Source of the DNA: Ruminococcaceae bacterium YAD3003
GTDB lineage: Bacteria; Bacillota; Clostridia; Saccharofermentanales; Saccharofermentanaceae
Direction: 5' to 3'
Assembly: GCA_900107185.1 (NCBI GenBank)
Contig: FNPA01000008.1
Location: 62,001-126,000 of the forward strand
DNA length: 64,000 bases
The notes beneath the pieces are model-generated. The model was given only the letters and a program-made list of their open reading frames with translations, did not search any database and was not told where the DNA came from. The position numbers and the translations under genes are program-made. Below, piece after piece: positions 35,607 to 45,371 of this stretch (the first letter of the stretch is position 1; each line of letters begins with the position of its first letter).

Positions 35607-37167
35607 GAACAAGTATCGTTCCGACCATAAGAACAATACCTATAGCAAGAGAGAGTACGGCATTCTTTACGATTCCGGCGATCATATAAGTTACAAATGA
35701 TACTCCTGCACATGTAAGAGCGTAAGGGAGCTGGGTGGATACATGCGCTATGTGATTGCACTGTGCTCCGGCCGAGCTCATGATAGTCGTATCAGAGATC
35801 GGCGAACAATGGTCTCCACATACCGCGCCGGCCATACAAGCAGAAACACAGATTACGGCAAGAGTTGCCTTTGCGGGATCAGGGTCATTGAGCTTGAATA
35901 CTTCAAGAGTGATCGGGATAAGAATACCGAATGTTCCCCATGATGTTCCTGTTGCAAATGACAAGAGGCATGCAATAAGGAAAATGATCGCAGGAAGCAG
36001 CACATTGAAATCACCCTTTCTGCTCTCTACGAAAGCAGCTACAAAATCAGCAGCGCCCAAAGACTCAGTCATAGCCTTTAATGACCATGCAAGAGTAAGG
36101 ATAGTGATCGGGCCTACCATCGCCTTGAATCCTTCTTCAACGCATGTCATGCAGTCCTTAAACTTAAGGACCCTTCTGAAAAGATAGAATATAACTGTGA
36201 AAACGATTCCTCCGAATGAACCATAAGCAAGTCCTACCGAAGCATCACTGTCAGCAAAGGAATTAATGAATCTCGTGAAGAAATTAGGGTCTGCACCTTC
36301 ATCAAAGAATCCGCCGGTGTAGATCATTCCGATAACGCAGCAGAAAATAAGGACGATTACGGGAAGAACAAGGTCAATAACCTTACCCTTCTTCTCGACA
36401 TTCTCTTCTCCTGTTGCAACAGGTGCTTTAACAGTAAAGATATCTCCGTTCTTGGCATTGATCTCGTGACGTGCCATAGGTCCGAATTCGATCTTGAAAA
36501 CAACCATGAGGATCATCATGAGGATAGTTAAAAGTGCGTAATAGTTATATGGAATAGCCCTTATAAATAGCATGAGTCCGTTTGTGCCTTCCGGTGCGAA
36601 GCCGGATACAGCTGCTGCCCAGGAAGATACCGGAGCGATAATACAGATAGGTGCTGCCGTAGCATCTATAAGATAAGCAAGTTTTGCACGGGAGATCTTC
36701 TGTCTGTCCGTAACAGGTCTCATAACAGAACCTACAGTAAGGCAGTTAAAGTAGTCATCGATAAAGATCAGGACACCGAGACCAATTGTTGCAAGCTGGG
36801 ATCCGACTCTGGATTTAACATGCGTGGAAGCCCAGTTGCCGAATGCTGCAGAACCTCCCGCCTTATTCATCAAGGCAACTATAATGCCTAAGAATACAAG
36901 GAAAACCAGGATTCCGACATTATATGAATCAGAAAGAGATGCTATGATTCCGTCCTTGAAAACATGTTCCAATGCAGGAATAGGATGGACCATATAAAGA
37001 TACTTAACAGGGGTTGCAGTAAAAGAATAGATCAAACCGCCTACCGCAACACCGACAAAAAGTGAGCTGTAGACTTCTTTGGTAATGAGCGCTAACACGA
37101 TAGCCACAACCGGCGGTACAAGTGCCCATAAAGTGTTGTACATTAAGGGAATAAATTCGGTTTCCAT
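35536..37167 (-). CDS. nhaC: NhaC-family Na+/H+ antiporter
   Basis: A 543-aa protein with about twelve membrane segments. Family blocks: YNVGILVFLVFLGIIVALMNKAGGS, LIFIDDYFNCLTVGSVMRPV, DATAAPICIIAPVSSW and FATGTSWGTFGILIPI followed by CGDHCSPISDTTIMSSAGA. It exchanges Na+ for protons (malate/lactate exchangers share the fold). SD GGAGGG precedes the ATG. The region upstream is AT-rich with TATAAT boxes, so it probably has its own promoter. Its C-terminus overlaps the convergent EamA gene by 71 bp. Confidence 0.87.
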   Translation of the reverse strand: METEFIPLMYNTLWALVPPVVAIVLALITKEVYSSLFVGVAVGGLIYSFTATPVKYLYMVHPIPALEHVFKDGIIASLSDSYNVGILVFLVFLGIIVALMNKAGGSAAFGNWASTHVKSRVGSQLATIGLGVLIFIDDYFNCLTVGSVMRPVTDRQKISRAKLAYLIDATAAPICIIAPVSSWAAAVSGFAPEGTNGLMLFIRAIPYNYYALLTILMMILMVVFKIEFGPMARHEINAKNGDIFTVKAPVATGEENVEKKGKVIDLVLPVIVLIFCCVIGMIYTGGFFDEGADPNFFTRFINSFADSDASVGLAYGSFGGIVFTVIFYLFRRVLKFKDCMTCVEEGFKAMVGPITILTLAWSLKAMTESLGAADFVAAFVESRKGDFNVLLPAIIFLIACLLSFATGTSWGTFGILIPITLEVFKLNDPDPAKATLAVICVSACMAGAVCGDHCSPISDTTIMSSAGAQCNHIAHVSTQLPYALTCAGVSFVTYMIAGIVKNAVLSLAIGIVLMVGTILVLRKVLPTPDSASLQKETQKPAKG

Positions 37168-37235
37168 AACTTACCCTCCGAAACAAAACGAGTTTTTTAT
37201 ATTATAAGATTATAACTACAGAATAGATGCTGTTA

Positions 37236-37907
37236 TTAGTTTTGTCCAAGGATTATTTCTCGAATCCCAGTACAACTATCAGCTACACCAATAGGATCAA
37301 ATTTCTGTGCCTCTTCAATTGTTTTAAACCCAAAACCATATGTAACAGCTAAAAATACTATACCGACTGTAATCGCTCCGGTTCCGTCACTCTTTCCGTC
37401 ACCAATATAAACTGCTTTGGAATAATCCTTACATCCCATATTATCCAGGCATGTCAGAATAATGTCACTCTTTTTTAATTTGCCTTCAAAATCAGATCCA
37501 AATATGTATTCTGTATATTTGTCAAAACCTTTTTTACATAGAAGCTGCTTAGCAAGATCTTCTCTCTTATAGGTTGCTATGCCGATTGTTACTCCGCTTT
37601 TCTTCAGCGAATCAAACAAATCGAATATTCCTTCATAAGGAACAGCATTTAGCAGATACTCTTCAGATATATATACATCGCGAAAAGCATTTGCCATTTC
37701 AATTGCTTTTTCATCTGAAAGATCAAACAATTTACAAAAAGACTCTTGTATAGGAGGGCCTATAATGCCTTCAAGAACATCCCGAGTCGGAATAGGCATT
37801 TTGTATTTATCCATTATATAAATCGCAGCAGCAATTATGCCTGCCCTTGTATCCAGCAGGGTTCCGTCCAGATCAAAAACTACATAATCGAATCTTCTAC
37901 TACTCAT
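37236..37907 (-). CDS. HAD-superfamily phosphatase
   Basis: This 223-aa protein has motif I FDLDGTLLDT, a helical cap, motif II Thr/Ser in IGIATYK, a Lys in GKLKKSD and motif IV IGDGKSDGTGA. It resembles phosphoglycolate phosphatase and beta-phosphoglucomutase-like enzymes. It is the last gene of the large cluster and overlaps the LuxE-LuxC gene by 4 nt (ATGA). It probably removes a phosphate from a pathway intermediate such as a sugar phosphate. The substrate is unknown. Confidence 0.85.
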   Translation of the reverse strand: MSSRRFDYVVFDLDGTLLDTRAGIIAAAIYIMDKYKMPIPTRDVLEGIIGPPIQESFCKLFDLSDEKAIEMANAFRDVYISEEYLLNAVPYEGIFDLFDSLKKSGVTIGIATYKREDLAKQLLCKKGFDKYTEYIFGSDFEGKLKKSDIILTCLDNMGCKDYSKAVYIGDGKSDGTGAITVGIVFLAVTYGFGFKTIEEAQKFDPIGVADSCTGIREIILGQN

Positions 37908-40204
37908 CTTGATATAGTCCTTGTGAATCTCTCTACAAGATTATATCCGTCCCAAATCAAATCAAAATCCATCGTATGACCTATTTTCGCAACGCGGTCT
38001 ACACCTTTAATACCAGACTCAACAAGAGGCATTATAATTTTCTCGTCACCAAACAAAGCAAGCGTTTGACAACGCGTATCATTGCAAAATTCTCTTAGCT
38101 CTTTTATATCTGAACAGTCATACTCATAAAAGAAACCTGAATTTCCTCTGAATTTCATCAATTCCGGATCAACTTTATTTACTGAAACACGGTAAATATA
38201 ATTGTCTTCGTCATTACTCTTTATAACATTACGCTCAGTACTGTCAGCAGCAACAAGATAAAGATTAGTCAGCTTATCAACGCTCTGAACCGGCTGAATC
38301 ACATATTTTAACAAAACCAGTTGATGCATGTTGCTCCAAAACAGCTGCTTAGCATCATTCAATTGTTCACCATACCAGACAATTACTCTGGGGCTGGTGC
38401 AGGCATTCTGGTCTGACAGATATGTATCATTATAAAAATCAGATACAAAAGAAGAAATAAAACCTTCATTAGATGATTCCTTAAAAAAAGCATCGGCATC
38501 TATTACCGCCAGTGAGTATCTGTCAGCAAAAGTTACATCTGATGCTCTTGGAGGAATCGGAGATTCACGAAGATTTGAAATAGTAGTATCTCCTCCCCAA
38601 ATCACGCGCAGATCACAAACAGAAGACAAATAATCATTTATACTCTTGCTTCGCTCATATCTGATAAGCGTAATATACGGCTTTAATTCAGGATGCATTT
38701 CTAAAGTTTTAATTATCAATTGATTAATGATCTGAACTTGAGGAAAATCCTTAGATGGAACACGAACAATATTTGCATTGCCGCACAAAAGACCGGAAAA
38801 CAATGAATAAGCATAATTTACCGGAACATTAGAAGGGGCAATATGGAAAACAGTACCTCTTCCTACTCTTAAGGAATTCTCATCTATAAATCTTTCTTTC
38901 AGGCTTAACACAGAAGCCCGCCTAAGCCAAAAGCCCAGAGTTGCAACATCCGAATACATTCTGGCTTCACGGCTCTTCATGATAAGGGTCGAAAAATCAT
39001 TGCAGAAATCAATAAGTTTCGCAGAAAACGGCTTTATGGGACTAAGCTTAACGCAATCATCTATCCTATCCCTGTTTCCTACCAGATACTCGATCTGATC
39101 ATAAGTATTGTTAACGGAAACCTTTGCAGCAAACGTGTCGCTGCATCCGCGTATTTCCGCTTTCTGCAATCTTCCTATGATTTTAAAATACTTGCCCTTT
39201 CTTCCACAAGGGCAATCATCCACGCCCAAAACAACGCCTTCATCTTCCGTAAGAAGCGAATGTCCCGGATATGACTCCGGTATAGTTGAAACAACCTGGA
39301 TAATACCTTTCTCTCCAATGGCACATTCCGAGAAATCTTTTGGATTTCTTGTAATAACATCAGAGAAAATACTCGCATGCAGATGACCGCATTCACATTG
39401 CATATAGATGCAGCCGGTCTGTTCAACCATCCCGTAGTAATCGTGAATTCTGTCGATTCCACAAACATTGTTTAGTGCTTTTTGGAAGTCTTCAGGTGAT
39501 ACAGCTTCACTGATGAGTTTTTTCCATCCTCCACCATGAATAAGAACTGATCCGGACAAATCAAATGTAATTCCCTGTTTCTTAAGTCTGAGCAATTCTT
39601 TGTAGAAATACTGCCAAACCATAAATGTAAAACCGAATAGCAGTATTTTCTCACCTTTGAATTTATTCAGAAACTCTGAAACAGCTTCAATATCTAATGT
39701 CATGTCATCTTTCAGAGCATATATCTTTTTAGAGCCGAACATTGAAAACCCTAATATGCCTGCACCTCTAGCAGAAAACATATTTCGGTCTTTAATTACA
39801 GAAGGACAATCGATGATTATCATCGGCATTCTTTCAGAACCGGTAAAAGAACTGACGATCTTAACCATGGTTTTCTGCTGATTGGAAGATGTAGTCCTGT
39901 CAAGATAAATCTTGGAAACCCTCTGTCCTGTAGTTCCGGAGGATGTCATAGTCTTAACTATCTCATCATCTGGGACGCTTTTCAGGTCTAATTCTTTAAA
40001 TAATCTGACCGGAAGAAAAGGAATATCTTTATAGGAAGCAATTTTATTTCTGTCATATCCAACAGACTTAAGGATCCCATCATATGCTTTACAGGCTTTA
40101 CGGTGGCTCTCAGTAAGTTCAGTAAGGCGTTCAGTTAATAGTTTTTCCTTTTCATTACTGTCAAGAGCGTATGGAGCAATATTAATAATGTCATCAAACT
40201 TCAT
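37904..40204 (-). CDS. LuxE-LuxC fusion: acyl-activating synthetase plus acyl reductase
   Basis: A 766-aa fusion. Residues 1 to about 365 match the LuxE/acyl-protein synthetase family (PVRLFKELDL, MTSSGTTGQRVSKIY, YGMVEQTGCIYMQCECGH, LTEDEGVVLG, CPCGRKGKYF and a GCSDT near the domain end that may hold the acylated Cys). Residues from about 375 match LuxC-type aldehyde dehydrogenases (FHIAPSNVPVNYAYSL, VIWGGD, SDQNACTSPRV with the catalytic Cys). Together they would adenylate a carboxylic acid, hold it as a thioester and reduce it with NADPH to an aldehyde. ATG at 40204 with TGGAGAAG is chosen; it overlaps the AMP ligase by 11 nt. A fused form is unusual; the second copy in this operon is split. 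Confidence 0.85.
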   Translation of the reverse strand: MKFDDIINIAPYALDSNEKEKLLTERLTELTESHRKACKAYDGILKSVGYDRNKIASYKDIPFLPVRLFKELDLKSVPDDEIVKTMTSSGTTGQRVSKIYLDRTTSSNQQKTMVKIVSSFTGSERMPMIIIDCPSVIKDRNMFSARGAGILGFSMFGSKKIYALKDDMTLDIEAVSEFLNKFKGEKILLFGFTFMVWQYFYKELLRLKKQGITFDLSGSVLIHGGGWKKLISEAVSPEDFQKALNNVCGIDRIHDYYGMVEQTGCIYMQCECGHLHASIFSDVITRNPKDFSECAIGEKGIIQVVSTIPESYPGHSLLTEDEGVVLGVDDCPCGRKGKYFKIIGRLQKAEIRGCSDTFAAKVSVNNTYDQIEYLVGNRDRIDDCVKLSPIKPFSAKLIDFCNDFSTLIMKSREARMYSDVATLGFWLRRASVLSLKERFIDENSLRVGRGTVFHIAPSNVPVNYAYSLFSGLLCGNANIVRVPSKDFPQVQIINQLIIKTLEMHPELKPYITLIRYERSKSINDYLSSVCDLRVIWGGDTTISNLRESPIPPRASDVTFADRYSLAVIDADAFFKESSNEGFISSFVSDFYNDTYLSDQNACTSPRVIVWYGEQLNDAKQLFWSNMHQLVLLKYVIQPVQSVDKLTNLYLVAADSTERNVIKSNDEDNYIYRVSVNKVDPELMKFRGNSGFFYEYDCSDIKELREFCNDTRCQTLALFGDEKIIMPLVESGIKGVDRVAKIGHTMDFDLIWDGYNLVERFTRTISR

Positions 40205-41606
40205 AATACTTCTCCAGTTCCCTATATAAAGTCTTTCCGGAATCATTTTTGGGAATAACTTCTAACTCGACTACTTTAAATGCAGAAGAATTAAGCCCCG
40301 TCTTAAGTGAGACAAACTGTCTTACCTGTTCGGCATATTGTTCATCAGTCAAAAAGATAAACATCTTATCGTCGACGCCGCCACACGCAACATCTGCGGA
40401 TGGGAATTCACTTTTTATCAATCTCTCGGTCTCGTCAAGATTTATACGATTACCGAAAATCTTAAGAAAACGCTTCATTCGTCCAACAATATAATAGAAA
40501 CCATCTTTATCGAACTGAGCAATATCACCAGTATGAAGAACGCCACTACGCTCGTCACACTTAATCAAATCTTCACCCTTTTCAGCGTATCCTAAAGTTA
40601 CATTGTCGCCATAGTAGACTAATTCACCTGCAGTATCGGGCTTGTCAATAAGCGAACCTTCTACATCAACAAGTTCAAATCTGCCGCCGGGAATGGCGAT
40701 TCCCATCGAGCCGCATTTTTCTAATGCTTTTTCAGCAGGAAGATAGCCCATCCTGGCAGTTGCCTCGCACTGACCATACATAACAAAAAACTTCTTATTG
40801 TTACCGGCAGCATACTCAGCAAATTTACGATGAAGATCTACAGTTAATTTGCCTCCAGCCTGAGTCATATATCTCAATGAAGGAAGCTGCATTCTCTCAA
40901 AACGGAGTTTTGAAAGCATTTCATAAGTGTAAGGGACACCGCCGAATGATGTAGCTTCAGCGCTCTTGAAAAAGGACCAGAAATCTTTCTGCATCAGACC
41001 TCTATCCGTTACAAGGATCCTTGCCCCAACAAACAAGTGGCTATTTATTATGGATAGTCCGTATGTATAATTCATCGGAAGCGTCGTAATCGGACGTTCA
41101 TCTGAAGTCAATTCCAAATATCGGACGATGGAACGGGCATTTGACTCAACATTTTTATAGCTTTGCCTGACGAACTTTGGGCTACCTGTTGAGCCGGAAG
41201 TCGTAAGCATCAGGCAGAGATCATCAAACAACGGGTATTCTATATCAAAAGAAGTTTTAAGGAGCGAATAATCCCATTTAGAATAAACAGAATCAAAACC
41301 TGAGATCTCAGAACTCTTATCATTAGGAAGCCAAATATAAGATGGCTTATAAACACTTATCAGATTGTTCAGCAGCTCTACATCCAGATCAGCATTCAGC
41401 AAAACAGGAACAACACGATTGTTAAGGGATGATACATATCCGATAACAGAACCGATAGTGTTCCTGCACAACAAGAAAACCAGGCATCTTCTGCCAATAT
41501 GACTGTAGAATTCACTGCAAGCTAAATCAAGTGCACTGTATGAAATGCAACTGCCACTCTCATCCTGAAGAGCAACATTACTTGAGAACTTCGCCAGATC
41601 CCACAT
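40194..41606 (-). CDS. AMP-dependent acyl ligase (ANL superfamily)
   Basis: This 470-aa adenylating enzyme has the phosphate loop MLTTSGSTGSPKF, MYGQCEATARM, LHTGDIAQFDKDGF, the hinge GRMKRFLKIFGNRI and the catalytic Lys in NDSGKTLYREL. It follows an acyl carrier protein by 9 nt, so it most likely loads an acid onto that ACP. It could equally make an acyl-CoA. It lies just upstream of the LuxE-LuxC fusion, which could reduce the resulting thioester. Confidence 0.85.
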   Translation of the reverse strand: MWDLAKFSSNVALQDESGSCISYSALDLACSEFYSHIGRRCLVFLLCRNTIGSVIGYVSSLNNRVVPVLLNADLDVELLNNLISVYKPSYIWLPNDKSSEISGFDSVYSKWDYSLLKTSFDIEYPLFDDLCLMLTTSGSTGSPKFVRQSYKNVESNARSIVRYLELTSDERPITTLPMNYTYGLSIINSHLFVGARILVTDRGLMQKDFWSFFKSAEATSFGGVPYTYEMLSKLRFERMQLPSLRYMTQAGGKLTVDLHRKFAEYAAGNNKKFFVMYGQCEATARMGYLPAEKALEKCGSMGIAIPGGRFELVDVEGSLIDKPDTAGELVYYGDNVTLGYAEKGEDLIKCDERSGVLHTGDIAQFDKDGFYYIVGRMKRFLKIFGNRINLDETERLIKSEFPSADVACGGVDDKMFIFLTDEQYAEQVRQFVSLKTGLNSSAFKVVELEVIPKNDSGKTLYRELEKYYEV

Positions 41607-41615
41607 AAACCAATA

Positions 41616-41858
41616 TTATTCGATAGTAATATCGTACTTCTTAAGTATTTCTATACCTTTTTTATATGAACTGAAATCAATGATATCATCAGTATCCATC
41701 ATTATTTCGAAAGCATCTTCCAAAGATGCGATCAATGCCATGTGGCCGACGGAATCCCACTGAGGAACACCCTGATACTCAAGATCTTCTGTTACCTCAT
41801 CAATATTCATTTCAAGGCCTTCAACGAAAGCATTATTGTATTTTTCTAAATTCGTCAT
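41616..41858 (-). CDS. Acyl carrier protein
   Basis: An 80-aa four-helix carrier protein. The phosphopantetheine Ser is in QWDSVGHMALIASLED (standard D-S-x-x-x). It is dedicated to the cluster, lying between the aldolase-like gene and the AMP ligase, and is not the fatty-acid ACP, which is normally near fab genes. It probably carries an acyl group made or loaded by the neighbouring ligase for transfer by the GNAT protein or reduction by the Lux enzymes. Confidence 0.9.
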   Translation of the reverse strand: MTNLEKYNNAFVEGLEMNIDEVTEDLEYQGVPQWDSVGHMALIASLEDAFEIMMDTDDIIDFSSYKKGIEILKKYDITIE

Positions 41859-41879
41859 AACTACTCTCCTTAAGTCTAT

Positions 41880-43481
41880 TTATACATCATAAGCGCTTTC
41901 AGTAATAAATTCAATGTTCATTGAATCACCGGCTGTTCTCTTGAAATCCATGAACATATCCAGGATCTCTGCGTTCAGCTTCTCCCAATCACCTTCAGGA
42001 TTTACGGTTGGCAGAGAAGCATCCGCATATGTCTCATTATAATGCGCCTTGAATTCATCAAATCCGGCAATAGCAACATTTTTGACATGAACAATATTCA
42101 GAAGCCTAAGGCAGTTAATAACCGCATTATCAAAATAATCCCAACCACGCTTAACAACACGGTTGAAATTTACAACTATATCATTCTCTTTGCTATCAGC
42201 ACCGATATTAGACAGCAAGATTTTCTTCTGCTTATCGAACAGCTCAGGATAAATGCTCTTTGAATAATCATATCTGCTGCTAGATATAAGGAACAGATAA
42301 TCAGCATCATATTCCGGGTTGATTGCATTAACTTCAATTACCACAGGATTTTTAGCTTTGATGTATTCTTTGATCTTATATATTTCCGTAAGAGTTGATT
42401 TGCCGGGCGCTATAAGAAGAACGATTCTGTCCTTAAAGGCACTTTCCAATGTTTCAATAGATGCCTTGTCATCAATAACTCTGTTCTGATTCTCTATATA
42501 TTTTTCCTCAAGAAGATCATAATCATACTTTAAACGGTCCTGTGGATCCAATGACTTAATTATCTCATTCATATCTCTGGCGTTTGTTCTATGATTTTTC
42601 AAAAGATAAGCAATATTATTTACATGGCAACAGTACATGCCTGAGATAAAGTAAGGTGTGGAATATCCCCAAGAATAATTAGCTTTGAAGTACTCCATAT
42701 AGAGATCAATAGCATCCAAGATCTGATCCATCTCGTAATTACAGTTGTATTTTCTATTAAGAAAACTGGCTGCTAACTCAGTAGTGGTATTGCCTGCACC
42801 ACGACCCATGCCACACAAACTTGCATCAACGATAACATCACGTTCAGAATACTGTAAACGGTTAACAAAATACTGTGTAAGAGCAAATGACAGCTGCTGA
42901 TTATTATGTGAATGAAAGCCAAGTTTTATACGGGAATCAAGATGCTCATCAAGTTTTTCTATGATACGGTCCAAATCTTCCTCATACATAGCACCAAAGG
43001 TATCTACGATTGACAAAGCTTCAGCATCTATACCATTAACACACTTAGCCAACTCAACAAGCTCATCATCTGAATAAGCTAATGTATTTGCAGCCTGGAA
43101 GTATACTTTGTATCCTTTTTCAAGAATCTTACGGCCTACCTCTATTCCCTCTTTGGCCTTTCCTCTAGGGAAAACTACTCTGATTGCATCGAGAATACTG
43201 TTTTCTTTTTGGGGAAGATAACTGAGATCATATCTGTCCCAATCGATCATGGCAACAAAAACAGCAGTTTCGCTTTTCTTGTTGACATACATGGAAATAT
43301 CTTCCGGCACATGAAAGAAAGTAGTCCCGATCTTATGATCGGAATTCTTCAGCCATCCACATTCAATAATATCGACATTAGCTTTCTGGAGTTTATCGAT
43401 AATTCCCTTGATAGCAGAAGTTCCGAACTTTGCATCAACAATATATGCGCCATCTCTAAGAGTACAATCCAGTAATTGCAT
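41880..43481 (-). CDS. DRE-TIM metallolyase-like aldolase with extra C-terminal domain
   Basis: The N-terminal 300 residues form a TIM barrel of the HMG-CoA lyase / 4-hydroxy-2-oxovalerate aldolase type: LLDCTLRDGAYI with the metal and catalytic residues, IIECGWL, and LGFHSHNNQQLSFA with the His-x-His metal ligands. The rest of the 533 residues (from about 345) is an unassigned Rossmann-like domain, VLLIAPGKSTLTE. Such enzymes make or break C-C bonds next to a 2-oxo acid or thioester; an aldehyde acceptor would fit the LuxC products here. It lies between GNAT (10-nt gap) and ACP. Confidence 0.78.
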   Translation of the reverse strand: MQLLDCTLRDGAYIVDAKFGTSAIKGIIDKLQKANVDIIECGWLKNSDHKIGTTFFHVPEDISMYVNKKSETAVFVAMIDWDRYDLSYLPQKENSILDAIRVVFPRGKAKEGIEVGRKILEKGYKVYFQAANTLAYSDDELVELAKCVNGIDAEALSIVDTFGAMYEEDLDRIIEKLDEHLDSRIKLGFHSHNNQQLSFALTQYFVNRLQYSERDVIVDASLCGMGRGAGNTTTELAASFLNRKYNCNYEMDQILDAIDLYMEYFKANYSWGYSTPYFISGMYCCHVNNIAYLLKNHRTNARDMNEIIKSLDPQDRLKYDYDLLEEKYIENQNRVIDDKASIETLESAFKDRIVLLIAPGKSTLTEIYKIKEYIKAKNPVVIEVNAINPEYDADYLFLISSSRYDYSKSIYPELFDKQKKILLSNIGADSKENDIVVNFNRVVKRGWDYFDNAVINCLRLLNIVHVKNVAIAGFDEFKAHYNETYADASLPTVNPEGDWEKLNAEILDMFMDFKRTAGDSMNIEFITESAYDV

Positions 43482-43491
43482 ATCTTAACTC

Positions 43492-44232
43492 CTACATATT
43501 ATGCTTAACAAAAACATGATTAATGTTGGTTACTGTATATCCATTCGCCAGCAAAGCTTTGCATTGATTCACATTATTTGACGATACATTTGTAGTTACC
43601 AATTTACCGCCAAGAAATTTTACAATTTCCTGTTCTTTTTGAACCATACCAAGCCCGGTCTTTCTGAACTTCTCATATCCTCCACCAAGAACAGAATGAT
43701 AAACAATTCTATCTTTTGTTGTAAGAATGATGAATCCTGCAGGTTCTCCCTTATATGACATTACATAAGGAATAGCGCCACTCTTTAACATTGAAGCTAC
43801 CCAGTTTCTATATCGTCTGGCCGATAGTTCAGGCGAAAAATAGGGATCATTTGAAATGCGGTCACTATCAAACATGCCCTTATTAATCTCAGAATATAGT
43901 GTTGCTACATCATCTTCGTTCATTTCCCTGTAATCAAGAGAATCATACAGTCTTTGAAGAATCCGGTTTCGTTTAACCTCGTGAAGGTCATGCTCAACAG
44001 ATATTAATTCCTCAACAAATCTATAGCCCAAATCCTGAACCAGATTCATTATCTCAAACTTACTGGCAGGAATCTTAACAACGATATACTGATCATTTAT
44101 CGTAGATAATCCGTTCTTTACATCATCAAAACCATCATTCATGTCAATGATGATTTCTTTGGAAGTTACTCCAAGGTTTTCTTTTTCCCAAACGCTATCA
44201 ATTATCTTCATAGGCCAATAATCTTTTATCAA
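43492..44232 (-). CDS. GNAT-family acyltransferase, possibly WecD-like
   Basis: This 246-aa protein has a C-terminal GNAT domain with PYVMSYKGEPAGFIILT, an acyl-CoA pyrophosphate loop in YEKFRKTGLGMVQKEQ and TNVSSNNVNQCKALLANGY. The central DPYFSPELSARRYRNWV recalls the TDP-fucosamine acetyltransferase WecD. As the cluster also has a WecE-type aminotransferase, N-acylation of a 4-amino sugar is a reasonable prediction, with acetyl-CoA or the cluster's acyl-ACP as donor. It overlaps the FkbM gene by 4 nt. Confidence 0.75.
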   Translation of the reverse strand: MIKDYWPMKIIDSVWEKENLGVTSKEIIIDMNDGFDDVKNGLSTINDQYIVVKIPASKFEIMNLVQDLGYRFVEELISVEHDLHEVKRNRILQRLYDSLDYREMNEDDVATLYSEINKGMFDSDRISNDPYFSPELSARRYRNWVASMLKSGAIPYVMSYKGEPAGFIILTTKDRIVYHSVLGGGYEKFRKTGLGMVQKEQEIVKFLGGKLVTTNVSSNNVNQCKALLANGYTVTNINHVFVKHNM

Positions 44233-45371
44233 ACTGGAATTGCATATAAAACGGTTTCTGTAATGTTATCTGAATGATGTCTGATGAAGTATTTATAAAC
44301 ACCATTGCCAACAATATAATTAATGTAAAGAATACAAGAAAACAAATCTTCACTTTTGTGATATATACATACAGCTAGTTTGGGATGATCGCGTTTGATT
44401 ATTTCAGTCGCACCTTTCAAAGCATCAAGTTCACTTCCCTCAATATCCATCTTGATAGTAGTAATCTTATCACCAATTATCGTATCATCCATTCTGCACA
44501 CAGGAACAGATATATAACTCTCTTTATCCTCATAAATATCTCGTCTGGTTTTATCTCCCCACAAACCTGAATCAACAAAATTAGAATACAATGAGCCATC
44601 ATTATAGAATTTCTTTATCTCATTAGTATCTCCTACACCTTTAGGAATAACCTCAATGTTCGAATAATCTGAAGTTATTTGCCTTAACTTATCAGCATTC
44701 TTTTCATCCGGTTCAAACGCAATATATTTGTTGTATGAACCGCTGGTGTAATCTAATAACTCCAGGAAAGTATCACCGTCAAAAGCTCCACAGTCAACAA
44801 ACACTTCACTATTCGAAAGATCTAATAAGCTGTAATCATAACCATATTTAAGCTTGGAGTCATATTTAGAAATCTCCGAATAGTCACCGGATATTCTCGA
44901 GTTTATATGAGCTACAAAAATTTCCTTTGACAATTCATCCTCAAGAAGATCATATGCATTCTGATAGCTAAGTACATTATCAATAAAGAATTTATAATCC
45001 ATTTGTCTGAAGCAGAACAAATCCTCGAAATAACACACCTTTACACCCTTCTCAGCGAGACTATCTCTTAATTCCAAAGCCCGCTTACGATTCTCAAATC
45101 CAATAACAAATTCATTCTCGTTAGACACTAATGAATCAGCATTAAAAACTTTTAAGCCATCTATAAAAGTATCTTCTTTAAAATATGCTGAATCAACACA
45201 AAAACCTATTACACTAATGCCATATTCTTTTAAAAGACTTACAGTATTCTGAGCACATTGACCGGCACCAAAAATATAAATCTTCTTTGTGCTGACAATC
45301 AAATCATGCAAAGCAAGTAATCTACTATCTTTTGAATATTTTATTAAATCAATTATTCTGTTGCTTTCCAT
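44229..45371 (-). CDS. FkbM-family methyltransferase with N-terminal Rossmann-like domain
   Basis: Residues 1-115 form a nucleotide-binding-like fold (IYIFGAGQCAQNTVSLL). Residues from about 175 form an S-adenosylmethionine methyltransferase of the FkbM type: VFVDCGAFDGDTFLELL (motif I), AFEPDEKNADKL, KMDIEGSELDALKGA and the His in CIYHKSEDL. Such enzymes O-methylate sugars in glycan clusters. Length 380 aa. The gene starts immediately after the GT2 stop (TAAATG). Confidence 0.85.
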   Translation of the reverse strand: MESNRIIDLIKYSKDSRLLALHDLIVSTKKIYIFGAGQCAQNTVSLLKEYGISVIGFCVDSAYFKEDTFIDGLKVFNADSLVSNENEFVIGFENRKRALELRDSLAEKGVKVCYFEDLFCFRQMDYKFFIDNVLSYQNAYDLLEDELSKEIFVAHINSRISGDYSEISKYDSKLKYGYDYSLLDLSNSEVFVDCGAFDGDTFLELLDYTSGSYNKYIAFEPDEKNADKLRQITSDYSNIEVIPKGVGDTNEIKKFYNDGSLYSNFVDSGLWGDKTRRDIYEDKESYISVPVCRMDDTIIGDKITTIKMDIEGSELDALKGATEIIKRDHPKLAVCIYHKSEDLFSCILYINYIVGNGVYKYFIRHHSDNITETVLYAIPV

